6,155 nucleotides of DNA from an uncultured Oscillibacter sp. (lineage in GTDB: Bacteria > Bacillota > Clostridia > Oscillospirales > Oscillospiraceae). The notes under the pieces were generated by a model. The model did no database searches. It was not told where the DNA came from and saw nothing but the letters and a program-made list of their open reading frames with translations. The DNA is taken from positions 1-6,155 of the forward strand of contig CAJOQY010000307.1 in the NCBI GenBank assembly GCA_905236835.1, given 5' to 3'. This document shows, one piece after another, positions 1 through 5,880 of this stretch. How positions within the stretch are numbered: the first letter of the stretch is position 1; each line of letters starts with the position of its first letter. A program made the translations under genes and the position numbers.

Positions 1-959
1 GGGTCCGGACCGGTTAATCTTATCACGGACATCGGCCATTTGACAAGTCCTGTTTTTATATCCTCAAATCCGGGGATTGTAAAATATTTTTCGACTTCCG
101 CCCGTTCCATTGGGAATATATAACGCCCGCCCTGATAATGATCATGGCTTAACACGCTTCCGCCGACAATCGGCAGATCGGCGTTGGAGCCTATAAAATA
201 ATGCGGGAATTGCGTCACGAAATCCAGCAAATTTCCGAAAACCTGTTCATCAATTCTCATGGGAATGTGTTCGCGGTTTAATACAATGCAATGCTCGTTG
301 TAATATACATACGGGCTGTATTGCAGGAAAAAGTCAGAATGATTTAATTGAATAGGGATAATGCGATGATTCTGCCGCGCGGGATGGTTGAAATGACCGG
401 CGTAACCCTCATTCTCGGCGCATAATAAGCATTTCGGATAACCCGCGCTTTTCGCTTTCCCGGCGGCGGCAATCGCTTTCGGGTCTTTCTCCGGTTTGGA
501 TAAATTCACGCTAATATCTAATATACCATATTCCGTATCCGTTGTCCAGCGCTGATCTTTGGCGATTCTGTCGCGGCGGATATAATTCGTGTCGCCGGAA
601 AATTGATAATACCAGTCTGTCGCGGTTTGGGGGGACTGTTGATATAATTCATGAAATTTTTTGATAATTTCATCCGGACGCGGGATTAATACGCCGATGA
701 TTTTCGTATCCAGCAAATCGAAATACGCGGCGGAATCGCCGTCGATGACGCCGCGCTGATAGGCGTCGGCGCAGAGAGCCTCTAAAATCTCATGAAGCGG
801 CGGCAACTCGTCCGGGAGATTCTCACGCGGGATCAAACCGTCAAATCCATGTAAATCCAGCGCCTCTAAAATCCGGTTCGCGGCCCAGATTCGATCCGCG
901 TCCGTAATCCAGCCTTTTTGAACGGCGTATTCTATCAATTGGGAGATGAACAATCGCAT
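1..959 (-). CDS. galT: Galactose-1-phosphate uridylyltransferase, class II (partial, C-terminus cut by window edge)
   Basis: Leloir-pathway enzyme that exchanges UMP between UDP-glucose and galactose-1-phosphate, giving UDP-galactose and glucose-1-phosphate in the cytoplasm. I translated 319 complete codons; the family is usually about 490-500 residues, so roughly the last third lies beyond base 1. Diagnostic features of the Firmicutes class II family are the N-terminal helical stretch (ISQLIEYAVQKG, residues 5-16), the CLLC-ENEGYAGH-NHPARQNHR block (residues 177-199) and the active-site motif SHDHYQGG (271-278). By analogy with HPH in class I enzymes, His274 is the likely nucleophile. The start is ATG at 959: in-frame TGA codons lie just upstream, and GGCGAGG (971-977) gives an acceptable ribosome site. 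It begins 31 nt after the galK stop, so it is the third gene of a galE-galK-galT operon. Family assignment is from motifs read by eye. Confidence 0.95.
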   Translation of the reverse strand, partial: MRLFISQLIEYAVQKGWITDADRIWAANRILEALDLHGFDGLIPRENLPDELPPLHEILEALCADAYQRGVIDGDSAAYFDLLDTKIIGVLIPRPDEIIKKFHELYQQSPQTATDWYYQFSGDTNYIRRDRIAKDQRWTTDTEYGILDISVNLSKPEKDPKAIAAAGKAKSAGYPKCLLCAENEGYAGHFNHPARQNHRIIPIQLNHSDFFLQYSPYVYYNEHCIVLNREHIPMRIDEQVFGNLLDFVTQFPHYFIGSNADLPIVGGSVLSHDHYQGGRYIFPMERAEVEKYFTIPGFEDIKTGLVKWPMSVIRLTGPD

Positions 960-990
960 AAATCATCAATCCTCGCCAAAATATATAATT

Positions 991-2283
991 TTATTCGACA
1001 ATCGCGCAGCCGCCGACAGGGCGTATATACGTCACGCGGCACGCGCCGGGATATAACAACGCGTCCATACCCGCGCGGAAATCCTCTACCATATCCAATG
1101 GGACAAAGGCTTGAATGGTCCCGGCGAATCCGCCGCCGTGGACGCGCCGCGCCCCGCGTCCGTTGAGATAATATCCCGCCATCGCCAGCGCGACGGCCAC
1201 CGGCTGATATTTCGGATTTCGATAAGTATCCACGTTTTGCAGATACATATATGACGAATGCCCGGACGAACTGACAAGACGTAAAAACTTGTCAAAATCG
1301 TTATGCTCTAACGCGGCGACTTGTTGTTCTACGCGGCGGCAGTCGGTAAAATAGTGAATCGCCCGCATAACGGCCCGATCCCCTAATTTTTCGCGCAGTT
1401 CCGGGACGGATTGATAAAATTGCTTCTGATCCACCTCGCACAGGACGTTTTTTCCGAACGCGTTGGCCACAGCCCGCATCTCAATCGGAATCGCGGCGTA
1501 ATCGTCCGTCAGATCCGCGTGGTCCGCGCCCGTGTCGATGATACATAACGCATATCCCGCCGACGCGAAATCAAAACTCACCGGATGGACTTCCGGCTGA
1601 TCTTCTTTCCGGAAATCAATCGAGACGACGCCGCCGATGGCGCAGCCCATTTGATCCATTAAGCCGGACGGTTTGCCGAAATAGATATTTTCCGCGTACT
1701 GTCCGATTTGCGCGATTTGAATTTGAGACAGTCCGCCGCCGCAGAACAGGCCGTTGATAATATTGCCGATTAAGACCTCGAAACACGCGGATGAGGATAG
1801 ACCCGAACCGCCGGGAACGTCGGAGATGATATAAGCGTCAAATCCTGAGATTGGATAATCTTCCGCGATTTTGGCTAAAATCCCGCGAATCAAAGATTTC
1901 GTCGTGTTTTTCTCGGATTCTATCGGCGACAATTCGCCGGAGTCAATTTCCGTCATGCCGAAGCCCTCGGAATAGATTTTTACTTGTTTTGTCCCGTTGG
2001 GCGCGGCGCACGCCAGCGCGTCCAGATCGACGGAGCCTGTCAGGACTTCCCCTCTCTGGTGGTCCGTGTGATTGCCGCCGATTTCCGTGCGTCCCGGCGC
2101 GGAATAAACCGCGACTTGCGCGTTTTCATCGGCGTTAAAATATTTCATAAAGCCGTCGCATACATGGGAAACGCGATCTTTAAAGGGCTGAATGGATTCC
2201 ACCGGACGGCAGTATAAACGTGATAAAAAGAAATTCCATCCGCCGCCCGCGAGTTCCTGTTTGATTTCATGAATGGTTTTCAT
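991..2283 (-). CDS. galK: Galactokinase, clostridial GHMP-kinase variant
   Basis: Cytoplasmic GHMP-superfamily kinase that phosphorylates galactose at C1 with ATP, the first step of the Leloir pathway. The protein has 430 residues against about 390 for classical GalK; the extra length is an N-terminal extension of some 40 residues. Motif 1 is PGRTEIGGNHTDHQ (63-76), which differs from the classical GRVNLIGEHTDY. The ATP-loop motif 2 is PGGSGLSSSA (157-166). The likely catalytic Asp is D210 in GKPSGLMDQMG, and motif 3 is GGGFAG (384-389). The start at 2283 has GAGAGG (2292-2297) 8 nt upstream. It lies 52 nt downstream of galE and 31 nt before galT with no terminator between, so co-transcription is likely. 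The Glu-to-Asn change in motif 1 is, to my knowledge, shared by many clostridial galactokinases. Operon context supports galactose as substrate; another sugar kinase role is possible but less likely. Confidence 0.93.
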   Translation of the reverse strand: MKTIHEIKQELAGGGWNFFLSRLYCRPVESIQPFKDRVSHVCDGFMKYFNADENAQVAVYSAPGRTEIGGNHTDHQRGEVLTGSVDLDALACAAPNGTKQVKIYSEGFGMTEIDSGELSPIESEKNTTKSLIRGILAKIAEDYPISGFDAYIISDVPGGSGLSSSACFEVLIGNIINGLFCGGGLSQIQIAQIGQYAENIYFGKPSGLMDQMGCAIGGVVSIDFRKEDQPEVHPVSFDFASAGYALCIIDTGADHADLTDDYAAIPIEMRAVANAFGKNVLCEVDQKQFYQSVPELREKLGDRAVMRAIHYFTDCRRVEQQVAALEHNDFDKFLRLVSSSGHSSYMYLQNVDTYRNPKYQPVAVALAMAGYYLNGRGARRVHGGGFAGTIQAFVPLDMVEDFRAGMDALLYPGACRVTYIRPVGGCAIVE

Positions 2284-2307
2284 GCGCGCCGCCTCTCTTT
2301 CACGACG

Positions 2308-2335
2308 TTTTTATTATTTTTATTTTTATTATATT
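2308..2335 (-). other. A/T-only galE-galK spacer (A-rich mRNA)
   Basis: The whole spacer core between the galE stop and the galK ribosome site is A and T only, built from repeats of TTTTTAT/TTATT on the plus strand. In the message this is a U-poor, A-rich single-stranded run upstream of the galK Shine-Dalgarno site. No hairpin or promoter is seen, so it does not interrupt the operon. A-rich leaders often aid ribosome loading; that role here is inference. Confidence 0.5.
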
Positions 2336-3364
2336 TTACGCGTCCGCGTCCCGGTATCCGTTGGGATTTTTGCTCTGCCAGCGCCACACATCGTCGCACA
2401 TTTCCTGAATGCCCTTTTCAGCCGTCCAGCCAAGCGATTCTTTGGCGAATGACGGGTCCGCCCAGAACGCGGGCAGATCCCCGGCGCGGCGCGGCGCGAA
2501 CTCATACGGCAACTCGCGTCCGCAGGATTTCGAGAACGCCTTGACCATTTCTAATACGCTGGTTCCCTTGCCGGTCCCAAGATTGCAAATAAATAAGCCG
2601 CAGTTTTGCTCAATCTTTTTTAACGCCGCCACATGGCCTTTGGCCAGATCGACCACATGAATATAATCTCTCAGACAAGTGCCGTCGGGCGTGTCGTAAT
2701 CGTTGCCGAAAATATGAATCACAGGCAGTTTGCCGACGGCCACCCGCGCGACGTAAGGCACTAAATTATTGGGAATCCCGGTCGGATCCTCGCCGATTTC
2801 GCCGCTTTCATGCGCCCCCACGGGATTGAAATATCTCAATAATACGGCGTTAAAGCCCGGTATGGCTTTCACGGCGTCTTTTAAAATATATTCAATCATC
2901 AGTTTCGTGTTGCCATACGGACTGGAAGTCACACGGGATACGGGCGTGTGTTCGTTATACGGCACAGACGCCTCCGCCCCGTAAACCGTCGCCGACGACG
3001 AGAATATAAAATTCTTGACATCGTGTTTTTTCATCGCCGCCAGCAAAGAAAGCGTACTGCCCAGATTGTTTTGATAATACTCAATCGGGATTTGCACGCT
3101 TTCGCCGACGGCTTTCAGGCCGGCGAAGTGCATCACGGCGTCGATTTGATATTTTTCAAACAATTTTTCCGTGGCGTCTTTGTCCGTGAAATCAATCTCC
3201 TCAAAGGGGAAATTCACGCCGCATAATTTCCGCACGCGGCGGATCGCCTCCATGGACGAGTTTACAAAATTATCCGCGCCGATAATGTCATAACCGGCGT
3301 TGACCAGTTCAATACAGGTATGAGAGCCGATATAACCGGCGGCCCCTGTCACCAGAATTTTCAT
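2336..3364 (-). CDS. galE: UDP-glucose 4-epimerase
   Basis: Cytoplasmic NAD-dependent short-chain dehydrogenase-type enzyme that interconverts UDP-galactose and UDP-glucose, closing the Leloir cycle. The 342-residue length matches the family (E. coli 338). The N-terminal Rossmann motif is TGAAGYIGSH (6-15). The catalytic set is Ser124 in SSSATVYG with Tyr150-x3-Lys154 in the YGNTK motif. LRYFNPVGAH (176-185) and APRRAGDLPAFWAD (290-303) are UDP-sugar binding segments. The residue matching E. coli Tyr299 is Phe300, a bulky gate residue, which predicts UDP-Glc/Gal rather than UDP-GlcNAc use. The start is ATG 3364, set by GGAGGG 7 nt upstream and by the beta-strand MKILVTG; the frame stays open to 3406, but that extension lacks a comparable ribosome site. 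First gene of the gal operon, driven by the promoter at 3451-3479. Confidence 0.97.
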   Translation of the reverse strand: MKILVTGAAGYIGSHTCIELVNAGYDIIGADNFVNSSMEAIRRVRKLCGVNFPFEEIDFTDKDATEKLFEKYQIDAVMHFAGLKAVGESVQIPIEYYQNNLGSTLSLLAAMKKHDVKNFIFSSSATVYGAEASVPYNEHTPVSRVTSSPYGNTKLMIEYILKDAVKAIPGFNAVLLRYFNPVGAHESGEIGEDPTGIPNNLVPYVARVAVGKLPVIHIFGNDYDTPDGTCLRDYIHVVDLAKGHVAALKKIEQNCGLFICNLGTGKGTSVLEMVKAFSKSCGRELPYEFAPRRAGDLPAFWADPSFAKESLGWTAEKGIQEMCDDVWRWQSKNPNGYRDADA

Positions 3365-3371
3365 AGCGTTT

Positions 3372-3377
3372 CCCTCC
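3372..3377 (-). promoter_or_regulatory. galE ribosome binding site (decides start)
   Basis: GGAGGG on the minus strand lies 7 nt before ATG 3364. The upstream in-frame ATG codons at 3406 and 3379 have no comparable site, so this fixes the start that gives a normal GalE N-terminus. Confidence 0.9.
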
Positions 3378-3420
3378 ATGGATGGATTGATTAAATTGGC
3401 TGACATGATTTTTTCCCAAT

Positions 3421-3438
3421 GAAAATAAAATTATTTTC
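3421..3438. promoter_or_regulatory. A/T-rich perfect inverted repeat at the gal operon transcription start
   Basis: GAAAATAA and TTATTTTC are perfect inverted arms separated by 2 bp. The repeat lies about +6 to +23 from the predicted start of the gal transcript, a normal place for a repressor operator. A related word (ATAATTTTATT, 3490-3500) lies upstream of the -35. The same word also occurs at 985-995 and similar ones at 3597-3620, so it may only reflect A/T-rich spacer composition. Confidence 0.35.
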
Positions 3439-3450
3439 TTTTATTTGTAC

Positions 3451-3479
3451 AGTATAACGGAAATCAAATCAACAGTCAA
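3451..3479 (-). promoter_or_regulatory. Sigma-A type promoter of the galE-galK-galT operon
   Basis: On the minus strand, -35 TTGACT (3479-3474) and -10 TATACT (3456-3451) are separated by exactly 17 bp; each hexamer matches consensus at 5 of 6 positions. The predicted start near 3444 gives a leader of about 80 nt to the galE ATG. It sits between the vanW terminator and galE, so the gal genes form a separate unit. Its closeness to consensus suggests high basal activity, controlled, if at all, by a repressor. Confidence 0.88.
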
Positions 3480-3562
3480 GACATGAATGATAATTTTATT
3501 ATGCCCTATGTGTGAAATTTCCCGGCGCGGCGTGTCGTTTTGTCATATCCCGGAAACCGCGA

Positions 3563-3598
3563 ATCAAAATCCCCGCCTTTCCGGACGGGGATTTTGAT
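3563..3598 (-). terminator. Rho-independent terminator after vanW
   Basis: A perfect 13-bp stem pairs ATCAAAATCCCCG with CGGGGATTTTGAT. The 10-nt centre can add two more C-G pairs past one bulged base, closing a short GGAAA loop. A C/G core is flanked by an A-tract/T-tract pair, typical of an intrinsic terminator. It starts 40 nt after the vanW stop codon. The symmetrical design and the T-rich plus strand beyond it could also stop transcription from the other direction. Confidence 0.88.
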
Positions 3599-3638
3599 AA
3601 TTTTATAATATAATTTTATATTTTTGATTGAAATAAAA

Positions 3639-5294
3639 TCACGGATTGCGCAAAATGACCTGATCGCGGACTTTGTAATCGCTTGTGGCCTCGTATTGGC
3701 TGTCGATCAAATTGCCGTTGCCGTCGTAAATATTGCGATACGTCCGGTATTTGTAGCCCGTGTAGGGCGTGACGGAGACTTTGCTGGTCCCCTTCGGCAA
3801 AGATGTATCTGTTTTATAAACCGTTTTCCACGGGGTTGTGCCGAGAAATTCGTTGGTAACTTCCACATGGGTGTCATCGGTTTTGGTTCCGTAAAGCGTG
3901 ACGGTCAAATATCCGTTGGATGAATTATAAGAAGTTTTGATTTTAACAGGATAAGAAGTGTTATTCGTGAATTTATAATCCGGGCCGCCCCAAGAAACTG
4001 TCGCGTCCATGCCGGCGGGGATATACGCGGGGACATAGCGATGGGCGTAGCGTTCCGTGATTTGCATATTAGAACGCAGAGAGGCCAGATAAAGCGTGGA
4101 AGAGGGCTGACAGACGCCGCCGCCGACTTCGTTGACGGTCTGTCCCTGCACATAGGCGGGGGCTTCTTTATAGCCTTTGGCTTTCGTGCGCTGTCCGACG
4201 ACGCCGTTATAAGAGAACACTTCGCCCGCGTTCAAGACGTAATTATTAAACGACGACGCGGCCAGTTTGACGTTGCTGACGCGCGCGGCGGAGCCGGAGA
4301 CATGGGTGCTGGCGCTTCCCAGCACGTCCCGGAACAATACGGCCCGCATTTGATCGGCTGAAATCGCGGGTTCGTCGCGGGTGACGTTGAATTGCAGCGT
4401 CTCGCCCTGCGCGGCGGCGTCCATGGCGTCCTGCACCGTCGGGACGTTGAAATCCACGCCGCGCTCTCCTTCCATGACGGACTGCGACGCGCGGTCAAAA
4501 TACGCGTTCCGGGTGGGCAGATAAACCGCGTCATGGATCTGCTGCGCCGTGACGACAGGCCGGTTCAGCGTCATATAAGGCACGTCCATGGAGAAATCCG
4601 GCGCGTTGTCCAGAACATGCTCCAAACGGTCCACGACATCGGACGGATTGACCCAGCGTCCGTCCGTGGAAAGGGTAATCGTTAAAACGTCCTCCTCGCG
4701 CGAAAACGTCGTTTCCGTCACGGGATAGCTGAGATCCCATTCGGCTTTGGCGGCGCATTCGCCCGCTTTTTCGCTGTTCAGGGAAAACGTCGGATGATAT
4801 TCTTTTTCGCCCTCTCCCGTGAGATAACGCCATCCAAGCGTGTAAAATTCCGGCTCCGTGACGTTCATGTCATAGGCTTTCTGGGCAATCGCGCGGAAAT
4901 CCGGGTGGAAATCCAGATCCGCGAACGAAAATGACATATCCGGTTCCGCGCCGCGTTCGCCGGGTTTGCCGTCGCGGTTATATAAATAAATATCCAGACT
5001 GGAATCCGCGATGAGACTTTCCAGTTTGGCGGTGGCTTCCTCCACGGTCAGGCCGCCCAGATCCTGCCCCAAAACCACAATGCCCGGCCATATGTCCGGA
5101 CTGTTGGCCGTATACAGACAGAGCAGATAATATCCGCCCGCCGCCAGCGCCGTTGAAATCACGACAGCCAGCAGGAAAGTGCGCAGGACGGTCAGCACGA
5201 CGCGGCCCACGCGGTGTTCATTTTCTAACGGCGCGGACATCCCGTTTCCGGATACGCCGTCAGGCCCGATCGCCGCGGACAAGGAATTATTCAT
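3639..5294 (-). CDS. VanW/YoaR-family membrane-anchored envelope protein
   Basis: Predicted 551-residue protein with a cytoplasmic N-terminus, one membrane helix (about 33-60) and a large extracytoplasmic part. After the helix comes the segment GIVVLGQDLGGLTVEEATAKL (71-91), typical of YoaR-like proteins. Two regions resembling putative peptidoglycan-binding repeats follow (about 100-250 and 255-315). The VanW core spans about 338-470 and carries SSFNNYVLNAGEVFSYN (347-363) and the signature GGGVCQPSSTLY (391-402) with Cys395. A G5-like tail runs about 475-548. The start is ATG 5294, 8 nt after AGGAGG; the TTG at 5300 is only 2 nt from that site. The family is named after vancomycin-resistance clusters but is widespread without resistance; its biochemical role is unsettled, and no van genes are present here. 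It has its own promoter and terminator, so it is a single-gene unit. A cell-wall role is inferred. Confidence 0.92.
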   Translation of the reverse strand: MNNSLSAAIGPDGVSGNGMSAPLENEHRVGRVVLTVLRTFLLAVVISTALAAGGYYLLCLYTANSPDIWPGIVVLGQDLGGLTVEEATAKLESLIADSSLDIYLYNRDGKPGERGAEPDMSFSFADLDFHPDFRAIAQKAYDMNVTEPEFYTLGWRYLTGEGEKEYHPTFSLNSEKAGECAAKAEWDLSYPVTETTFSREEDVLTITLSTDGRWVNPSDVVDRLEHVLDNAPDFSMDVPYMTLNRPVVTAQQIHDAVYLPTRNAYFDRASQSVMEGERGVDFNVPTVQDAMDAAAQGETLQFNVTRDEPAISADQMRAVLFRDVLGSASTHVSGSAARVSNVKLAASSFNNYVLNAGEVFSYNGVVGQRTKAKGYKEAPAYVQGQTVNEVGGGVCQPSSTLYLASLRSNMQITERYAHRYVPAYIPAGMDATVSWGGPDYKFTNNTSYPVKIKTSYNSSNGYLTVTLYGTKTDDTHVEVTNEFLGTTPWKTVYKTDTSLPKGTSKVSVTPYTGYKYRTYRNIYDGNGNLIDSQYEATSDYKVRDQVILRNP

Positions 5295-5302
5295 AAACAA
5301 AG

Positions 5303-5308
5303 CCTCCT
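5303..5308 (-). promoter_or_regulatory. vanW ribosome binding site (decides start)
   Basis: A perfect AGGAGG on the minus strand, 8 nt before ATG 5294. The alternative TTG at 5300 would leave a 2-nt spacer, too short for initiation. Confidence 0.93.
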
Positions 5309-5316
5309 GATGTTGA

Positions 5317-5387
5317 GCGTTTCCGCGCGAAACGCGAAAAACCGCGTAAGCCCGGTATCGCGGCGCGGCCCGAACGCGAAAACGCGT
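5317..5387 (-). promoter_or_regulatory. Three tandem C/G-rich stem-loops in the vanW leader
   Basis: In transcript order the hairpins are: ACGCG-TTTT-CGCGT (5387-5374); CCGCG with a 12-nt loop and CGCGG (5363-5342); and GCGTTTC-5 nt-GAAACGC (5335-5317). The last ends 8 nt before the AGGAGG site. They stand out against the almost pure A/T stretch immediately upstream (5388-5500). No known riboswitch class is recognised. A role in message stability or translational control of vanW is inference. Confidence 0.55.
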
Positions 5388-5517
5388 AAAAATACGGATT
5401 TTATATCATTTTTATCGCATAAAATATATTATAATATTTATTATATTTAAAAATGATTCAAAAATATGAAAAAAGCGTTAAAAATTTATGAAAAATCATA
5501 TCGACGACGCGGAAAAG

Positions 5518-5562
5518 CGGAACGCCCGCGATAGACTGAACTATTATAGCACAGGCGTTCCG
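5518..5562. repeat. 9-bp inverted repeat enclosing the vanW -10 box
   Basis: CGGAACGCC (5518-5526) and GGCGTTCCG (5554-5562) are perfect inverted arms with a 27-bp interval that contains the -10 box and the predicted transcription start. One arm sits in the -35/-10 spacer, the other at about +11 to +19. It could be a repressor operator with two half sites or a hairpin if read through by upstream transcription; which is unknown. Confidence 0.55.
5543..5551 (-). promoter_or_regulatory. Extended -10 promoter of vanW
   Basis: On the minus strand TGCTATAAT combines a perfect -10 (TATAAT, 5548-5543) with the TGN extension. At 17-bp spacing the -35 position reads TATCCA (5571-5566), only 3 of 6 matches, so the promoter probably depends on the extended -10 and on an activator. 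The predicted start near 5536 gives a leader of about 240 nt before the vanW ATG. Confidence 0.72.
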
Positions 5563-5570
5563 GAATGGAT

Positions 5571-5598
5571 ATTACATTTTTATTACAATTTGGTAACA
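5571..5598 (-). promoter_or_regulatory. Triple WalR/YycF-type direct repeat upstream of vanW
   Basis: On the minus strand the order is TGTTAC (5598-5593), 5 bp, TGTAAT (5587-5582), 5 bp, TGTAAT (5576-5571). All three match the published WalR half site TGTWAH with the N5 spacer, giving an exact 11-bp period. They cover about -62 to -35 from the predicted vanW start, replacing the missing -35, and point the same way as vanW. WalR of Firmicutes controls cell-wall hydrolase and envelope genes, which fits a VanW-family target. PhoP-type boxes are similar, so another OmpR-family response regulator remains possible. Confidence 0.6.
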
Positions 5599-5846
5599 AT
5601 AAAAAACAAAATAAACAAGCCAATCAACAACCGGCGTCAGCGGTCAAACGACGGATTGAATAAATAAATATTTTTCGCGTTCATTTTCTCTTTCGCCAAT
5701 TGCAAACCCTCGCCGAAGCGGGCAATTTAAGCGCCGCCCCCGGACCCCCGAAGTCTTGATTTTTTGGTCATTTTGCACAAAGAAAAACATAATATATCAT
5801 CGAAGCAAATTTTATGCACATTGTACACAAATCTGTTGAAACGCCC
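5599..5846. other. Divergent intergenic region between vanW and the plus-strand gene
   Basis: About 250 bp without a convincing gene. It holds a possible structured element: AATTGC (5698-5703) pairs with GCAATT (5722-5727) around an inner CGC-CGAA-GCG hairpin (5711-5720). Next to it is a C-rich run (5735-5749) followed by a T-rich stretch (5757-5765). On the minus strand a short open frame (TTG 5699 or ATG 5684 to a TGA at 5637-5639) encodes 20 or 15 residues. Repeated CACA-type motifs lie at 5773-5831. No tRNA or known RNA family is recognised. Confidence 0.5.
5773..5831 (+). promoter_or_regulatory. Repeated TGCACA/TACACA motifs upstream of the divergent promoter
   Basis: TTGCACAAA (5773-5781), ATGCACA (5814-5820) and TGTACACAAA (5822-5831) share a TRCACA core on one strand. 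The two TGCACA copies are 41 bp apart, about four helical turns, and the third core starts 9 bp after the second. They end 15 bp upstream of the -35 box, a plausible place for binding by an autoregulator encoded downstream. Confidence 0.3.
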
Positions 5847-5874
5847 TTGACTTTCGCGTGAGAAATCGTATAAT
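5847..5874 (+). promoter_or_regulatory. Strong sigma-A type promoter for the plus-strand gene
   Basis: -35 TTGACT (5847-5852) and a perfect -10 TATAAT (5869-5874) are separated by 16 bp. The predicted start is near 5881, leaving a leader of about 230 nt before GTG 6111. It points away from vanW, so the two units are divergent. Confidence 0.85.
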
Positions 5875-5880
5875 TTCCCA

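Noticed and set aside
3365..3406. Longer GalE start giving 14 extra N-terminal residues
   Set aside because: The GGAGGG at 3372-3377 lies within this extension and serves ATG 3364, and the GalE Rossmann strand starts exactly there.
3520..3550. Possible CcpA cre site upstream of the gal promoter (ACAAAACGACAC)
   Set aside because: It keeps the central CG but fails several fixed positions of the cre consensus, including both outer ends.
4041..4361. Plus-strand open frame of 106 codons inside vanW
   Set aside because: Antisense shadow of a well-supported gene; Arg/Gly-rich composition from the C/G-rich opposite strand and no domain or ribosome site seen. The same holds for the open frames opposite galK and galE.
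3639..5294. Vancomycin-resistance determinant
   Set aside because: VanW homologues are common outside resistance clusters; no vanA/B ligase, vanH, vanX or vanRS is in the window.
5295..5300. TTG start two codons upstream for the VanW protein
   Set aside because: Only 2 nt separate it from AGGAGG, whereas ATG 5294 has an ideal 8-nt spacer.
5550..5562. LexA-like box on the minus strand at the vanW promoter (GAAC-N4-GTGC)
   Set aside because: The second half should be GTTC; only one half matches, and the GAAC is better explained as part of the 9-bp inverted repeat.
5488..5667. Plus-strand open frame of 59 codons starting at ATG 5488
   Set aside because: No ribosome binding site, it runs across the vanW promoter and the WalR-type repeats, and the predicted protein is lysine/asparagine-rich text expected from A/T-rich spacer. 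I recognise no family.
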